This document shows positions 26,203 to 34,304 of a stretch of 64,000 nucleotides of DNA, piece by piece. Source of the DNA: Pseudomonas azotoformans (GTDB lineage Bacteria > Pseudomonadota > Gammaproteobacteria > Pseudomonadales > Pseudomonadaceae); NCBI RefSeq assembly GCF_001579805.1, contig NZ_CP014546.1, positions 5,208,001 through 5,272,000 on the forward strand, given 5' to 3'. The notes beneath the pieces are model-generated. The model was not told the origin of the DNA. It did not search any database and worked only from the letters and a program-made list of their open reading frames with translations. How positions within the stretch are numbered: the stretch's first letter is position 1; each line of letters starts with the position of its first letter. A program made the position numbers and the translations under genes.

Positions 26203-26970
26203 ATGTCCAAGACCCACCTGTTCGACCTCGACGGCAAGATCGCATTCGTTTCCGGCGCCAGCCGTGGCATCGGCGAGGCCATCGCCAAGTTGCTCGCCCA
26301 GCAAGGCGCCCACGTGATTGTCTCCAGCCGCAAGCTCGAAGGCTGCCAGCACGTGGCCGACGCGATCATCGCCGACGGCGGCAAGGCCACGGCCGTGGCC
26401 TGCCATATCGGTGAAATGGAACAGATCACCCAAGTGTTCGCCGGTATCCGCGAACAGTTCGGGCGCCTGGATATTCTGGTCAACAACGCCGCCACCAACC
26501 CGCAGTTCTGCAACGTGCTGGACACCGATCTCGGTGCGTTCCAGAAGACCGTTGACGTGAACATCCGGGGCTACTTCTTCATGTCCGTGGAAGCCGGCAA
26601 GCTGATGCGCGATAACGGCGGCGGCAGCATCATCAACGTCGCGTCGATCAACGGGATTTCCCCCGGTGTGTTCCAGGGCATCTACTCGGTGACCAAGGCC
26701 GCTGTGATCAACATGACCAAGGTGTTCGCCAAGGAATGCGCAGCGTTTGGCATTCGCTGCAACGCCCTGCTGCCGGGCCTGACCGACACCAAGTTCGCTT
26801 CGGCGCTGGTGAAGAACGACGCGATCCTGAAAATGGCCCTGGCGCAGATCCCCCTCAAGCGCGTGGCCGACCCGAGCGAAATGGCTGGCGCGGTGCTGTT
26901 CCTGGCCAGCGATGCATCCAGCTACACCACCGGCGTGTCGCTGAATGTGGATGGTGGTTTCCTGTCCTGA
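26203..26970 (+). CDS. short-chain dehydrogenase/reductase
   Basis: 255 residues. NAD(P)-binding SGASRGIGEAIA (residues about 17-28), NNAAT at about 93, catalytic Ser in NVASINGIS and YSVTK in GIYSVTKAAVINMTK; the C-terminus DASSYTTGVSLNVDGGFLS is the classical SDR ending. It overlaps functionally with the preceding kinase gene (9-nt gap). Likely acts on a hydroxyacyl or hydroxy-acid intermediate. The stop at 26968-26970 abuts the convergent stop of the next gene at 26971. Confidence 0.9.
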   Translation: MSKTHLFDLDGKIAFVSGASRGIGEAIAKLLAQQGAHVIVSSRKLEGCQHVADAIIADGGKATAVACHIGEMEQITQVFAGIREQFGRLDILVNNAATNPQFCNVLDTDLGAFQKTVDVNIRGYFFMSVEAGKLMRDNGGGSIINVASINGISPGVFQGIYSVTKAAVINMTKVFAKECAAFGIRCNALLPGLTDTKFASALVKNDAILKMALAQIPLKRVADPSEMAGAVLFLASDASSYTTGVSLNVDGGFLS

Positions 26971-27415
26971 TCAAGCATTCGGCGGCTGCTGCCGAAAACT
27001 CACCGCCAGGCGGTTCCAGCCACTGATGCCGGACACCGCCATGGTCAGGTCCACCAGTTCCTGCTCGCTGAATTCCAGCCGCACGGCGGCGAACAGTTCA
27101 TCCGATACCGTCGAGGTCGGCAGTGTCGCGACGGACTCACTCCAGGCCCAACGCGGCCTTTTCCCGCGCTGTGAAGAACGGCGAATCGCGCCAGACGCAC
27201 AACGCGAACAAACGTCGCTCGGTCTCGCCGCGCTGACGCGCCGCCATCGAGTGCATGTCCGTACAGAAACCACAGTGGTTGAGCTGCGAGACACGGATCT
27301 TGATCAGTTCCAGCAAAGGCTTTTCGATGGACAAGCCAAAGGTCGTCGCCTCCAGCATCAGCATGCCTTTGAGCGCCTGCGGTGAGGCGGTGTAGTAATC
27401 CAGGCGGGGTTCCAT
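26971..27415 (-). pseudogene. AhpD/carboxymuconolactone-decarboxylase-like gene with a 1-nt frameshift
   Basis: From ATG 27415 the protein reads MEPRLDYYTASPQALKGML, then the AhpD-like active-site text LNHCGFCTDMHSMAAR (CxxCxxxH, with Cys-Gly-Phe-Cys), and then meets a stop after REKAALGLE. In the next frame the expected continuation WSESVATLP...SDELFAAVRLEFSEQELVDLTMAVSGISGWNRLAVSF runs to 26971. One extra G at 27145-27146 explains the break. Corrected length is about 147 residues, normal for the family. A sequencing error is likely, because both halves are well conserved. Such proteins are thiol peroxidase-like. The gene is divergent from the MocR regulator. Confidence 0.8.
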
Positions 27416-27470
27416 GGGGGCGGCTCTCTGGCGGTGGGTGCAATGACTGTCCAGCCTAGAACCCACACGG

Positions 27471-27502
27471 CATAAGCCCTATAGCCAATCGGCCGGTTTA
27501 TG
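27471..27502. promoter_or_regulatory. CATAAGCC / GGTTTATG inverted half-sites
   Basis: CATAAGCC (27471-27478) and GGTTTATG (27495-27502) form an imperfect inverted repeat in the 155-nt divergent region between the AhpD-like gene and the MocR gene, a plausible regulator-binding site. Confidence 0.3.
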
Positions 27503-27524
27503 CAGAGACCATTTTGAGCCTACC

Positions 27525-27540
27525 GCGTACGCGCGTACGC
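27525..27540. promoter_or_regulatory. 16-bp perfect palindrome in front of the MocR gene
   Basis: GCGTACGCGCGTACGC is a tandem of two GCGTACGC palindromes, itself palindromic, 31 nt upstream of the MocR start. It is a candidate autoregulatory operator. Confidence 0.4.
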
Positions 27541-27570
27541 TTGGCGCAACGTCAATGCCCGGAATAACAC

Positions 27571-29004
27571 ATGGAACTGCACGTTGTGATCAACGGCCGC
27601 AAGGATCTGGCCGAACAGTTGTACCAACAGTTGCGTGAAGCCATTGGCTCCGGGCGCCTGGCCGCCGGTGCGCAGCTGCCGCCCAGCCGCTTGCTCGCCG
27701 AGCAATTGGGCGTGTCGCGCAAGACCGTGTCGGACACCTACGCCACCCTGACCTACGAGGGATTGCTGATCGGCAAGACCGGTCGCGGCACCTTCGTCAA
27801 CGCCCGAGCAGCGCAGAGCGAACGCCTGCAAAGCGCCACCGACCTGGCCTGCGCCGCCAACCTGGCGAAGTGGCAGTCACTGCCCTCGCCCATGCGCCAC
27901 CCCACCCGCGATAGCACACTGCGCTATGAATTTATCGGCGGCGCCACCAGCCGCAACCAGTTCCCCCAGGATGAATGGCGGCGCTGTACCCAGGACGCGT
28001 TGCGGCGCATCGCTCAGAACAGTGGTTTCTACAGCCAGCCCGAAGGCTTGCCGGCGCTGCGCAGCGCTATCGCCGGGCATATCGCGTTCTCACGCGGGGT
28101 CAACTGCCGTGACAGCGACATCGTAGTCACCAACGGCGCCCAGCAGGCACTGGACCTGATCGCCCGCGTCGTGCTGGAGCCGGGCAGCATCGTCGCCATG
28201 GAAGACCCCGGCTACAGCCCCGCACGCCAGATGTTCATGGCGATGGGTGCCAGCGTCGCCAGCGTGCCGGTGGATGAACAGGGCATTCAGGTCGAGCGGA
28301 TTCCCGACGGCACACGACTGATCTACGTGACGCCCTCGCACCAGTTCCCGCTCGGCATGCCCATGAGCCTGCCACGCCGTGAAGCCTTGCTGGCACGGGC
28401 GTTCGAGCTGGGCGCAATCATCATCGAGGACGACTACGACAGCGAGTTCCGCTACGAAGGGCGGCCCACCGACTCCCTGCAAAGCATGGACACCCGTGGC
28501 GTGGTGACCTACGTCGGCACCTTCTCGAAAACCTTGCTGCCGGAGCTGCGCCTGGGCTACGCGGTGCTGCCACCGGCGATTTATGGCGCAGTGCTCAAGG
28601 CCAAGCAGCTGACCGACCAGCACAGTTCCACACTGCCGCAATGGGCCTTGGCCAAGTTCATCAGTGAAGGTTACCTGCTCAAGCATATCCGTCGCTGCCA
28701 CACGGTCTACGCCGGGCGCCGTGAACGCATCCTGCAACGCCTGGCAGGCGACTTGTCGCCGTGGTTCGAAGCGGTGCCTACCGTGGCCGGGTTCCATATG
28801 GCGGCGCTGTGCAAGGTGCCGGTGAACATCCCGTTGCTGATGGAACTGGCACGCCGGGTGGAAGTGGGCTTGTACCCCCTGGATGTGTTCTTCCACGATG
28901 CGCCAGTACGCCCTGGCCTGATCATCGGCTTTGGCGCTATCGAAACCCTGGACATCGACCCGGCGCTGGACAAGGTGCGCGATATTCTCCAGCAGATTGG
29001 CTAG
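27571..29004 (+). CDS. MocR-type GntR/aminotransferase-fusion regulator
   Basis: 477 residues. The N-terminal winged helix (about 10-80) contains LAEQLYQQLREAIGSGRLAAGAQLPPSRLLAEQLGVSRKTVSDTYATL. The remainder is a fold-type I aminotransferase domain with the PLP Lys in GTFSKTLLPELRLGY and EDDYDSEFRYEGRP. MocR proteins bind PLP or an amino compound and regulate nearby genes. Neighbours downstream (a monooxygenase-like gene and a cupin gene) share a 16-bp promoter repeat and may be targets; so may the divergent AhpD-like gene. Confidence 0.92.
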   Translation: MELHVVINGRKDLAEQLYQQLREAIGSGRLAAGAQLPPSRLLAEQLGVSRKTVSDTYATLTYEGLLIGKTGRGTFVNARAAQSERLQSATDLACAANLAKWQSLPSPMRHPTRDSTLRYEFIGGATSRNQFPQDEWRRCTQDALRRIAQNSGFYSQPEGLPALRSAIAGHIAFSRGVNCRDSDIVVTNGAQQALDLIARVVLEPGSIVAMEDPGYSPARQMFMAMGASVASVPVDEQGIQVERIPDGTRLIYVTPSHQFPLGMPMSLPRREALLARAFELGAIIIEDDYDSEFRYEGRPTDSLQSMDTRGVVTYVGTFSKTLLPELRLGYAVLPPAIYGAVLKAKQLTDQHSSTLPQWALAKFISEGYLLKHIRRCHTVYAGRRERILQRLAGDLSPWFEAVPTVAGFHMAALCKVPVNIPLLMELARRVEVGLYPLDVFFHDAPVRPGLIIGFGAIETLDIDPALDKVRDILQQIG

Positions 29005-29017
29005 CGGATTTTCCGGC

Positions 29018-29033
29018 GGATTGGTCATTGGTC
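29018..29033 (+). promoter_or_regulatory. GGATTGGTCATTGGTC box before the ABM-domain gene
   Basis: An exact 16-mer containing a direct repeat of ATTGGTC. The same 16-mer occurs at 29396 before the cupin gene. It lies 55 nt before the ATG at 29089. Confidence 0.6.
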
Positions 29034-29088
29034 CTGGCTTCGCCAGGCTCTAGCCTGTGCACTGACCCCGCCCTCGGAGACCATCGCC

Positions 29089-29370
29089 ATGCCAGCCTGT
29101 GCCTTCAACACTGTCCTTGTCCGCGCGGCCGCCGGGCGCTCAGCGGAACTGGGCGAGCGCCTGCAGCAGATAGCCGACGCGGTACTCACCGCCCCCGGTT
29201 GCCTGGATTACGGGGTGCAGCGCGACCCGATGGACCCCGACCTGTGGATCGTCACGGGACGCTGGTACTGTGCCGAGCAGCTCAGCGCACACTTCGCATT
29301 ACCGGCCCTGCAAGGCTTTATCGAATTGACCCGTGAACACCTGGCCCGTCGCCTGGATTTCGACCACTGA
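29089..29370 (+). CDS. putative quinol monooxygenase (ABM domain)
   Basis: 93 residues forming a single dimeric alpha-beta barrel unit: FNTVLVRAAAGRSAELGERLQQIADAVLTAPGCLDYGVQRDPMDPDLWIVTGRWY, then SAHFALPALQGFIELT. The family includes YgiN-type quinol and antibiotic-biosynthesis monooxygenases acting without metals. The ATG follows CGGAGACCATCGCC. It has its own promoter region carrying the ATTGGTC direct repeat shared with the cupin gene. Confidence 0.8.
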   Translation: MPACAFNTVLVRAAAGRSAELGERLQQIADAVLTAPGCLDYGVQRDPMDPDLWIVTGRWYCAEQLSAHFALPALQGFIELTREHLARRLDFDH

Positions 29371-29395
29371 AGCATTGGTCTCCTGCTCTTCGCCA

Positions 29396-29411
29396 GGATT
29401 GGTCATTGGTC
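29396..29411 (+). promoter_or_regulatory. GGATTGGTCATTGGTC box before the cupin gene
   Basis: Identical to the 16-mer at 29018-29033; an extra ATTGGTC half-site occurs at 29374-29380. It lies 55 nt before the ATG at 29467, the same distance as in the first copy. Confidence 0.6.
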
Positions 29412-29466
29412 ACCCAGGCCTTGCGGCGTAGGGTGAAGAGGTCTCGAACTACTCGGAAACTTCGCC

Positions 29467-29868
29467 ATGAAACCACTGCTCGCCGCCGCCCTAATGCTCG
29501 CCTCGCTCAGCGCCTTTGCCCATGAACCGGTTTATAACCAGGAGTCGATCAAGGTCTTGCAAGAACACGCCTTGACCAATGTACCCGGCAAAAAAACCCT
29601 TATGCTCACCGTGGACTATGCCCCTGGTCAGGCCACCGTGCCCCATAGCCACACAGGTACTGCCGTGGCCTATGTGCTGGAAGGCGCGATCACCTCGCGG
29701 GTGAATGATGAGAAAGCGAAAACCTACCAGGTCGGCGAATCGTTCTACGAACCTGCGGGCTCCCGGCACTTTGAATCGAGCAATGCCAGCCAGACAAAAC
29801 CGGCCAAGTTGCTGGTGGTGATGGTGCTGGATGACAAGGCTGAAGTGCTGACGCCTCTCAAGCAGTAA
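29467..29868 (+). CDS. exported cupin-domain protein
   Basis: 133 residues with a signal peptide (KPLLAAALMLASLSAFA, cleavage about 19). The cupin core has the first metal motif PHSHTGTAVAYVLEGAI (His residues and Glu) and the second motif region GESFYEPAGSRHFESSN with His. The fold is a small periplasmic beta-barrel of unknown substrate, possibly binding a small ligand or metal. It is followed 3 nt later by the convergent end of tag. Confidence 0.85.
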   Translation: MKPLLAAALMLASLSAFAHEPVYNQESIKVLQEHALTNVPGKKTLMLTVDYAPGQATVPHSHTGTAVAYVLEGAITSRVNDEKAKTYQVGESFYEPAGSRHFESSNASQTKPAKLLVVMVLDDKAEVLTPLKQ

Positions 29869-29871
29869 GCC

Positions 29872-30501
29872 CTAAGGTCGCTGGAACCGCCGGCGCAGGT
29901 CCTCGATCTGTGGCCGGCACGCACAGCCTTCCAAATGATCATTGACCATCCCCATCGCCTGCATCAACGCATACATCGTGGTCGGGCCCACATAGGTCCA
30001 ACCGCGTTTCTTCAAGGCTTTCGACAAACGTACCGAAGCCGGTGATGTGGGATTGCCCGTCCAATACGCCATGTCTACCACCTCAGGGCGCTCGTCTTGA
30101 CTGGGCTCAAACGCCCACAGCCAGCTCGCCAGCGAACCCGTCTCATCCACCAGTTCACAGGCTCGCCGCGCGTTGTTGATGGTGGACACGATCTTGGCCC
30201 GATTGCGCACGATGCCCGGGTCCTGCATCAAGCGCTCGATATCCGCCTCGCCGTACTGCGCCACCCTTCTGAAATCAAACCCGTCGAACGCCGCCCGAAA
30301 CTGCTCACGCTTGCGCAGGATGGTGATCCACGCCAAGCCCGCCTGGAATCCTTCCAGGCAGACCTTTTCGTACAGCTGGATATCATCCGCCACCGGCACG
30401 CCCCACTCCTGGTCGTGATAACGCAGGTATTCCGGCGCAGCCGTGCGCCAGGTGCAGTGGGTCTGCCCGGTTTCGTCAGGGGTCAGTCCTGGTGTGTCCA
30501 T
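29872..30501 (-). CDS. tag: DNA-3-methyladenine glycosylase I
   Basis: 209 residues. Family text is plain: CTWRTAAPEYLRYHDQEWGVPVADDIQLYEKVCLEGFQAGLAWITILRKREQFRAAFDGFD, with catalytic-region Glu and Trp, then RNRAKI and GWTYVGPTTMYALMQAMGMVNDH (C-terminal zinc-site His, with Cys in GCACRP). Tag removes 3-methyladenine from alkylated DNA in base excision repair. The length is close to E. coli Tag (187) plus a short N-terminal extension. It is convergent with the cupin gene. Confidence 0.93.
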   Translation of the reverse strand: MDTPGLTPDETGQTHCTWRTAAPEYLRYHDQEWGVPVADDIQLYEKVCLEGFQAGLAWITILRKREQFRAAFDGFDFRRVAQYGEADIERLMQDPGIVRNRAKIVSTINNARRACELVDETGSLASWLWAFEPSQDERPEVVDMAYWTGNPTSPASVRLSKALKKRGWTYVGPTTMYALMQAMGMVNDHLEGCACRPQIEDLRRRFQRP

Positions 30502-30664
30502 CCATCACCTCATGTGCCGAGCGGCGGATGATAAGCGAAAAAAATTCTCGCGCACCAACCGCTCAAGCATCGCCGTTACCGACCAACTGGTCAGACCGGG
30601 ACCTGTCGACCGTCAAATAATTGCTTGTGATTTCAAAAATACCGGGCGTAGACTGGCCGCGCAC

Positions 30665-30684
30665 TGGACTTACCGGTATGACCA
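30665..30684. promoter_or_regulatory. FadR/GntR-type operator before the DctA-like gene
   Basis: TGGACTTACCGGTATGACCA is a 20-bp imperfect palindrome (8 of 10 positions symmetrical) centred on TACCGGTA, 49 nt upstream of the carrier ATG. Spacing and form fit a FadR-type GntR dimer site. Confidence 0.5.
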
Positions 30685-30733
30685 CAACAATTAAGCCCTG
30701 GAACCACCAGGGCACCGAATAGAGATCCCTCCC

Positions 30734-32044
30734 ATGCTCAGATGGTGCTCGCGTTCGATTTTCCTGCAAGTCGTGATTGGTCTGATGCTCGGCATCATTT
30801 GCGGCCTGGCCCTTCCCGAATTCTCCTCGCAACTCAAACCCCTGGGTGACGGCTTTATCAAGCTGATCAAGATGCTGATCGGCCTGATCGTGTTCTGCGT
30901 GGTGGTCAGCGGCATTTCCGGTGCAGGCGACCTGAAGAAAGTCGGGCGTATCGGCCTCAAGTCGGTGATCTACTTTGAAGTGCTCACCACCGTCGCCCTG
31001 GTGATCGGCCTGGTGATGGCCTTCAGCACCGGCATCGGCCAAGGCGCTAATATCCACCTGGAACAGTTGTCTTCCGCCGGCCTCAATGAACTGGCCGACA
31101 AGGGCCAGCACATCCGCGGTACCAGCCAGTTCCTCATGGACTTGATCCCCAACTCGGTGATCGGCGCCTTTGCCGACAACAACGTGCTGCAAGTGCTGCT
31201 GTTCTCGGTGCTGTTCGGCAGTGCGTTGAACCTGGTGGGCGAAGCCGCCTCAGGTATCTCGCGGCTGATCAACGAATTGAGTCATGTGATTTTCCGCATC
31301 ATGGGCATGATCGTGCGCCTGGCGCCGATCGGCGTGTTTGGCGCGATCGCCTTCACCACCAGCACCTACGGGCTGGATTCCCTGCAACACCTGGGCAGCC
31401 TGGTGGGTTTGTTCTACCTGACGTGCTTTGCCTTCGTCGGGCTGATCCTCGGCCTGGTGATGCGCCTGTCGGGCCTGCGCATGCTGCCGCTGCTCAAGTA
31501 CCTGCGTGAAGAACTGCTGATCGTGATGGGCACCGCCTCCTCCGACGCCGTGCTGCCACAGATCATGCGTAAACTCGAACACCTTGGCATCGGCAGCTCC
31601 ACCGTGGGCCTGGTGATTCCGACGGGGTATTCATTCAACCTCGACGGGTTCTCCATCTACCTGACCCTGGCCATCGTATTTATCGCCAATGCCACCGGCA
31701 CGCCGCTGTCGATGACCGACCTGCTGACTATCCTGCTGGTGTCGCTGATCACCTCCAAAGGCGCCCACGGCATTCCCGGTTCGGCGCTGGTGATTCTGGC
31801 GGCGACCCTCACCGCGATTCCGGCGATCCCGGTGGTGGGCCTGGTGCTGGTGCTGGCGGTGGATTGGTTCATGGGCATCGGTCGCGCATTGACTAACCTG
31901 ATCGGCAACTGCGTCGCCACCGTGGCCATCGCCCGCTGGGAAAAAGACATCGACCTCCAGCGCGCCAACAAGGTGCTGGACGGCCAGCAAGGGTATGCCT
32001 TCCAGGCCAAGAAACCGGTGTTGCCGGCGCATCAGGAGTTCTGA
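30734..32044 (+). CDS. dicarboxylate/amino acid:cation symporter (DctA-like)
   Basis: 436 residues with about eight membrane helices plus re-entrant loops. DctA/Glt signatures: FIKLIKMLIGLIVFCVVVSGI, the HP1 loop GTASSDAVLPQI (DctA usually has SSSESALP), GLVIPTGYSFNLDGFSIYLTLA and NLIGNCVATVAIARWEKD. It imports C4-dicarboxylates or a related acid with protons or sodium. Two GntR-type regulators follow in the same direction at 53 and 19 nt gaps and a palindrome sits upstream, so substrate-dependent repression is likely. The substrate is not determined. Confidence 0.88.
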   Translation: MLRWCSRSIFLQVVIGLMLGIICGLALPEFSSQLKPLGDGFIKLIKMLIGLIVFCVVVSGISGAGDLKKVGRIGLKSVIYFEVLTTVALVIGLVMAFSTGIGQGANIHLEQLSSAGLNELADKGQHIRGTSQFLMDLIPNSVIGAFADNNVLQVLLFSVLFGSALNLVGEAASGISRLINELSHVIFRIMGMIVRLAPIGVFGAIAFTTSTYGLDSLQHLGSLVGLFYLTCFAFVGLILGLVMRLSGLRMLPLLKYLREELLIVMGTASSDAVLPQIMRKLEHLGIGSSTVGLVIPTGYSFNLDGFSIYLTLAIVFIANATGTPLSMTDLLTILLVSLITSKGAHGIPGSALVILAATLTAIPAIPVVGLVLVLAVDWFMGIGRALTNLIGNCVATVAIARWEKDIDLQRANKVLDGQQGYAFQAKKPVLPAHQEF

Positions 32045-32096
32045 TTTTGCGGGGCCGGGTGGCCGGCCCTTCATTCATTCTTAAGGAGCGTACGAC

Positions 32097-32798
32097 GTGA
32101 TCAGCACCTCAACCGTCGTCAATTCAGTGGTAGAAAAACTCCGCGCCGCCTTGGCGCGTGGCCAGTGGCGCCGGGGTGAAATGCTCCCCGGCCAGCGCGA
32201 ACTGGCCGAACAGATGGGCATCAGCCGCCCCAGCCTGCGTGAAGCGGTGATCGTGCTGGAAACCCTCGGCCTGGTGCGTTCTATGCCCGGCAAAGGCGTG
32301 GTGGTGCTGGAAACCAGCGTCAGCGAACCCCAGTCCAGCGACGCCGTGGCCGACGCCAGCCTGGAAGACATCCTGCAACTGCGCTACACCCTCGAACCCT
32401 TCATTGTCGGCCTGGTGGCCCAGTCCATCAGCAGCAAGGAAGTCGGCCAACTGCGCCTGACCCTGATGGACATGCGCGAAGCCCTCGACGCCGGCGACGC
32501 CGAAGCCGGGATGAACGCCTACATCGGCTTTCACGAAGAACTGTTCGCCCTCACCTCCAACCCGATCTTCCAGAACGTGGTGCAACAGACCAGCAACGCC
32601 CTCAAGCAAAGCGCCCAGGTACTGCGCAACTCGCCGGAACACCTGGCCGAACGCCTGCTGGAAAACGACGCCGTGGTGCGCGCCATCCGCAACAAGAACA
32701 GCGCCCTGGCCAGTGCCGAGATGCGCCGGCACATCCTTCAGGAAGGCCTGCGCATGGGCATTCGCTTGAACATCCCGGACGACCATCTGGGCAGCTGA
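32097..32798 (+). CDS. FadR-subfamily GntR regulator
   Basis: 233 residues from a GTG start (32097) with TAAGGAG upstream. The winged helix (about 8-70) reads LRAALARGQWRRGEMLPGQRELAEQMGISRPSLREAVIVLETLGLVRSMPGKGVVV. The C-terminal FCD domain (about 90-220) is all-helical with metal-binding His in FHEELF and RRHIL. Probably represses the upstream carrier through the TACCGGTA palindrome. It is separated by 18 nt from a second GntR gene. Confidence 0.9.
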   Translation: MISTSTVVNSVVEKLRAALARGQWRRGEMLPGQRELAEQMGISRPSLREAVIVLETLGLVRSMPGKGVVVLETSVSEPQSSDAVADASLEDILQLRYTLEPFIVGLVAQSISSKEVGQLRLTLMDMREALDAGDAEAGMNAYIGFHEELFALTSNPIFQNVVQQTSNALKQSAQVLRNSPEHLAERLLENDAVVRAIRNKNSALASAEMRRHILQEGLRMGIRLNIPDDHLGS

Positions 32799-32816
32799 TT
32801 TTTTTGGAGACAGGCC

Positions 32817-33524
32817 ATGACCGCCCACGCCTTGCACTACGAACCGATCCTCCCGACCCTGCGCCTGGTCGCTGGTAAAAAACCTTCGGTGGACGACATC
32901 TACCCACGCCTGTTCGACGCGATCCTGGAACAGCGGATCGCCCCGGCCAGTCGCTTTACCGAAGAAGGCCTGGGCGAGATCTTTGGGGTGAGCCGCAGCG
33001 TGATTCGCCGCGTATTGGCAAAGCTGTCCCATCAGCAAGTGATCATCCTGCGTCCCAACCAGCGTGCTCAGGTGGCGGCGCCGGATGCACAGCAGACCCG
33101 CCAAATCCTGGAAGCCCGCCGCCTGACGGAAATGACTGTGGTGCAACTGGCCTGCGCGCAGGCAACATCGACGCAGATCCGGCATTTGCGCGAACTGATC
33201 GCGCGGGAGCGTGAGCATATTGAACGGGACCAACGCGGGCCAGCCATCCGCCTCTCCGGCGAATTCCACCTGCAACTGGCAGCAATGGCACGTAACGCGC
33301 CCTTGGCGCAATTTCTCAACAGCCTGGTGCCGTTAACGTCCTTGATCATCGCCCAGTACGAAGCGAAGGCGTGCACCTATTGCGCGTGGCAGGAGCATGA
33401 AGCGATTGTGGATGCAGTCGAACAACGCGATGTGAACCGCGCAATGAACCTGATGACCCAACACCTGGATCACCTGGAAGCCAAATTGCTGAGCCACGAT
33501 GGCCAAATGGCCCACCCTGGCTGA
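32817..33524 (+). CDS. second GntR/FCD-type regulator
   Basis: 235 residues, ATG 32817 with GGAGACAGGCC upstream. The DNA-binding region includes DDIYPRLFDAILEQRIAPASRFTEEGLGEIFGVSRSVIRRVLAKLSHQQVIILRPNQRAQVA. The FCD domain has Arg/His in RLSGEFHLQLA and the QEHEAIVDAVEQRDVNRAMNLMTQHLDHLE ending. It differs from its neighbour in sequence, so the tandem pair is not a recent duplication. Its target is unknown; the pair may answer to a catabolic pathway not in this window. Confidence 0.9.
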   Translation: MTAHALHYEPILPTLRLVAGKKPSVDDIYPRLFDAILEQRIAPASRFTEEGLGEIFGVSRSVIRRVLAKLSHQQVIILRPNQRAQVAAPDAQQTRQILEARRLTEMTVVQLACAQATSTQIRHLRELIAREREHIERDQRGPAIRLSGEFHLQLAAMARNAPLAQFLNSLVPLTSLIIAQYEAKACTYCAWQEHEAIVDAVEQRDVNRAMNLMTQHLDHLEAKLLSHDGQMAHPG

Positions 33525-33616
33525 CTACAATTACAACGCTGATCTACGAAATCACCGACAGCAGGGACCGTCATAGAACCGCAGAATTGCATTCATTCCT
33601 AAAGCCTTGAACGCGG

Positions 33617-34249
33617 ATGAATAGCACTATGCACCCCCTCACTTTCGCACTGGTCACTGGCCTGGTCGTCACACAGTTCAGTGTCGATGCACGGGCCGGC
33701 GACGCGTTAACTGCCGGGACTTACATCATCACCCCGGCAGCCCCCGTGTGGTTGCTTGAACAGCCCTACGCAGATAGCCCCATGCTCACCGCCCGCACCT
33801 TCGGTGGCAGCGCTTACGGCGACTACCATGTCAAGGCCAGCCTTGAGATCAGCTGTTCCCCACAGAGCCCGAACGCCAGCCTTGCACTGCAGATCACACC
33901 GACAGCACTGGGCTTTGACGTCGCGCCTTTCGAAGGTCCAGACGCCAGCACCGATGGTCCGTTGCGTATCACTACGGCAACACGCACGGCCATCGACCAC
34001 CCGGTAAACGGCATCTGGACTTACGGCGGAGCGTTCCAGATCGGCACGGTATTTGCGCTCAGTGCTGCTGTTCCCCATGACGAATTAGCCTACTGGGCCA
34101 ACGATGCCTCACGCGGCCAGACACTAAAACTTTCGGTAGCGCCAGCCAAAGAGGGTGGCAAGCCGCTGACCGCGACATTCTTATTGCCTGCTAACAACAA
34201 CGGTTTGAAAACAGTTATCCAGCCCTGCCTGGGCAACGCCAGTTTTTAA
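33617..34249 (+). CDS. exported protein of unknown function
   Basis: 210 residues with an N-terminal signal (FALVTGLVVTQFSVDARAG, cleavage about 25-27); ATG 33629 is an alternative start. The mature protein is beta-rich with Pro/Ala/Ser and two Cys (EISCSPQSP and VIQPCLG) that could form a disulfide. Middle segments such as FDVAPFEGPDASTDGPLRITTATR suggest a binding or lectin-like fold, but I recognise no family. Terminated by the bidirectional hairpin at 34257. No operon partner. Confidence 0.6.
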   Translation: MNSTMHPLTFALVTGLVVTQFSVDARAGDALTAGTYIITPAAPVWLLEQPYADSPMLTARTFGGSAYGDYHVKASLEISCSPQSPNASLALQITPTALGFDVAPFEGPDASTDGPLRITTATRTAIDHPVNGIWTYGGAFQIGTVFALSAAVPHDELAYWANDASRGQTLKLSVAPAKEGGKPLTATFLLPANNNGLKTVIQPCLGNASF

Positions 34250-34256
34250 GCCATAA

Positions 34257-34290
34257 AAAAAGCCCCGTATCTCAGGATACGGGGCTTTTT
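34257..34290. terminator. bidirectional Rho-independent terminator
   Basis: A perfect 15-bp stem AAAAAGCCCCGTATC (34257-34271) / GATACGGGGCTTTTT (34276-34290) with loop TCAG serves both the exported-protein gene (+) and gdhB (-). Confidence 0.92.
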
Positions 34291-34304
34291 GTCCTACAGC
34301 GGAA

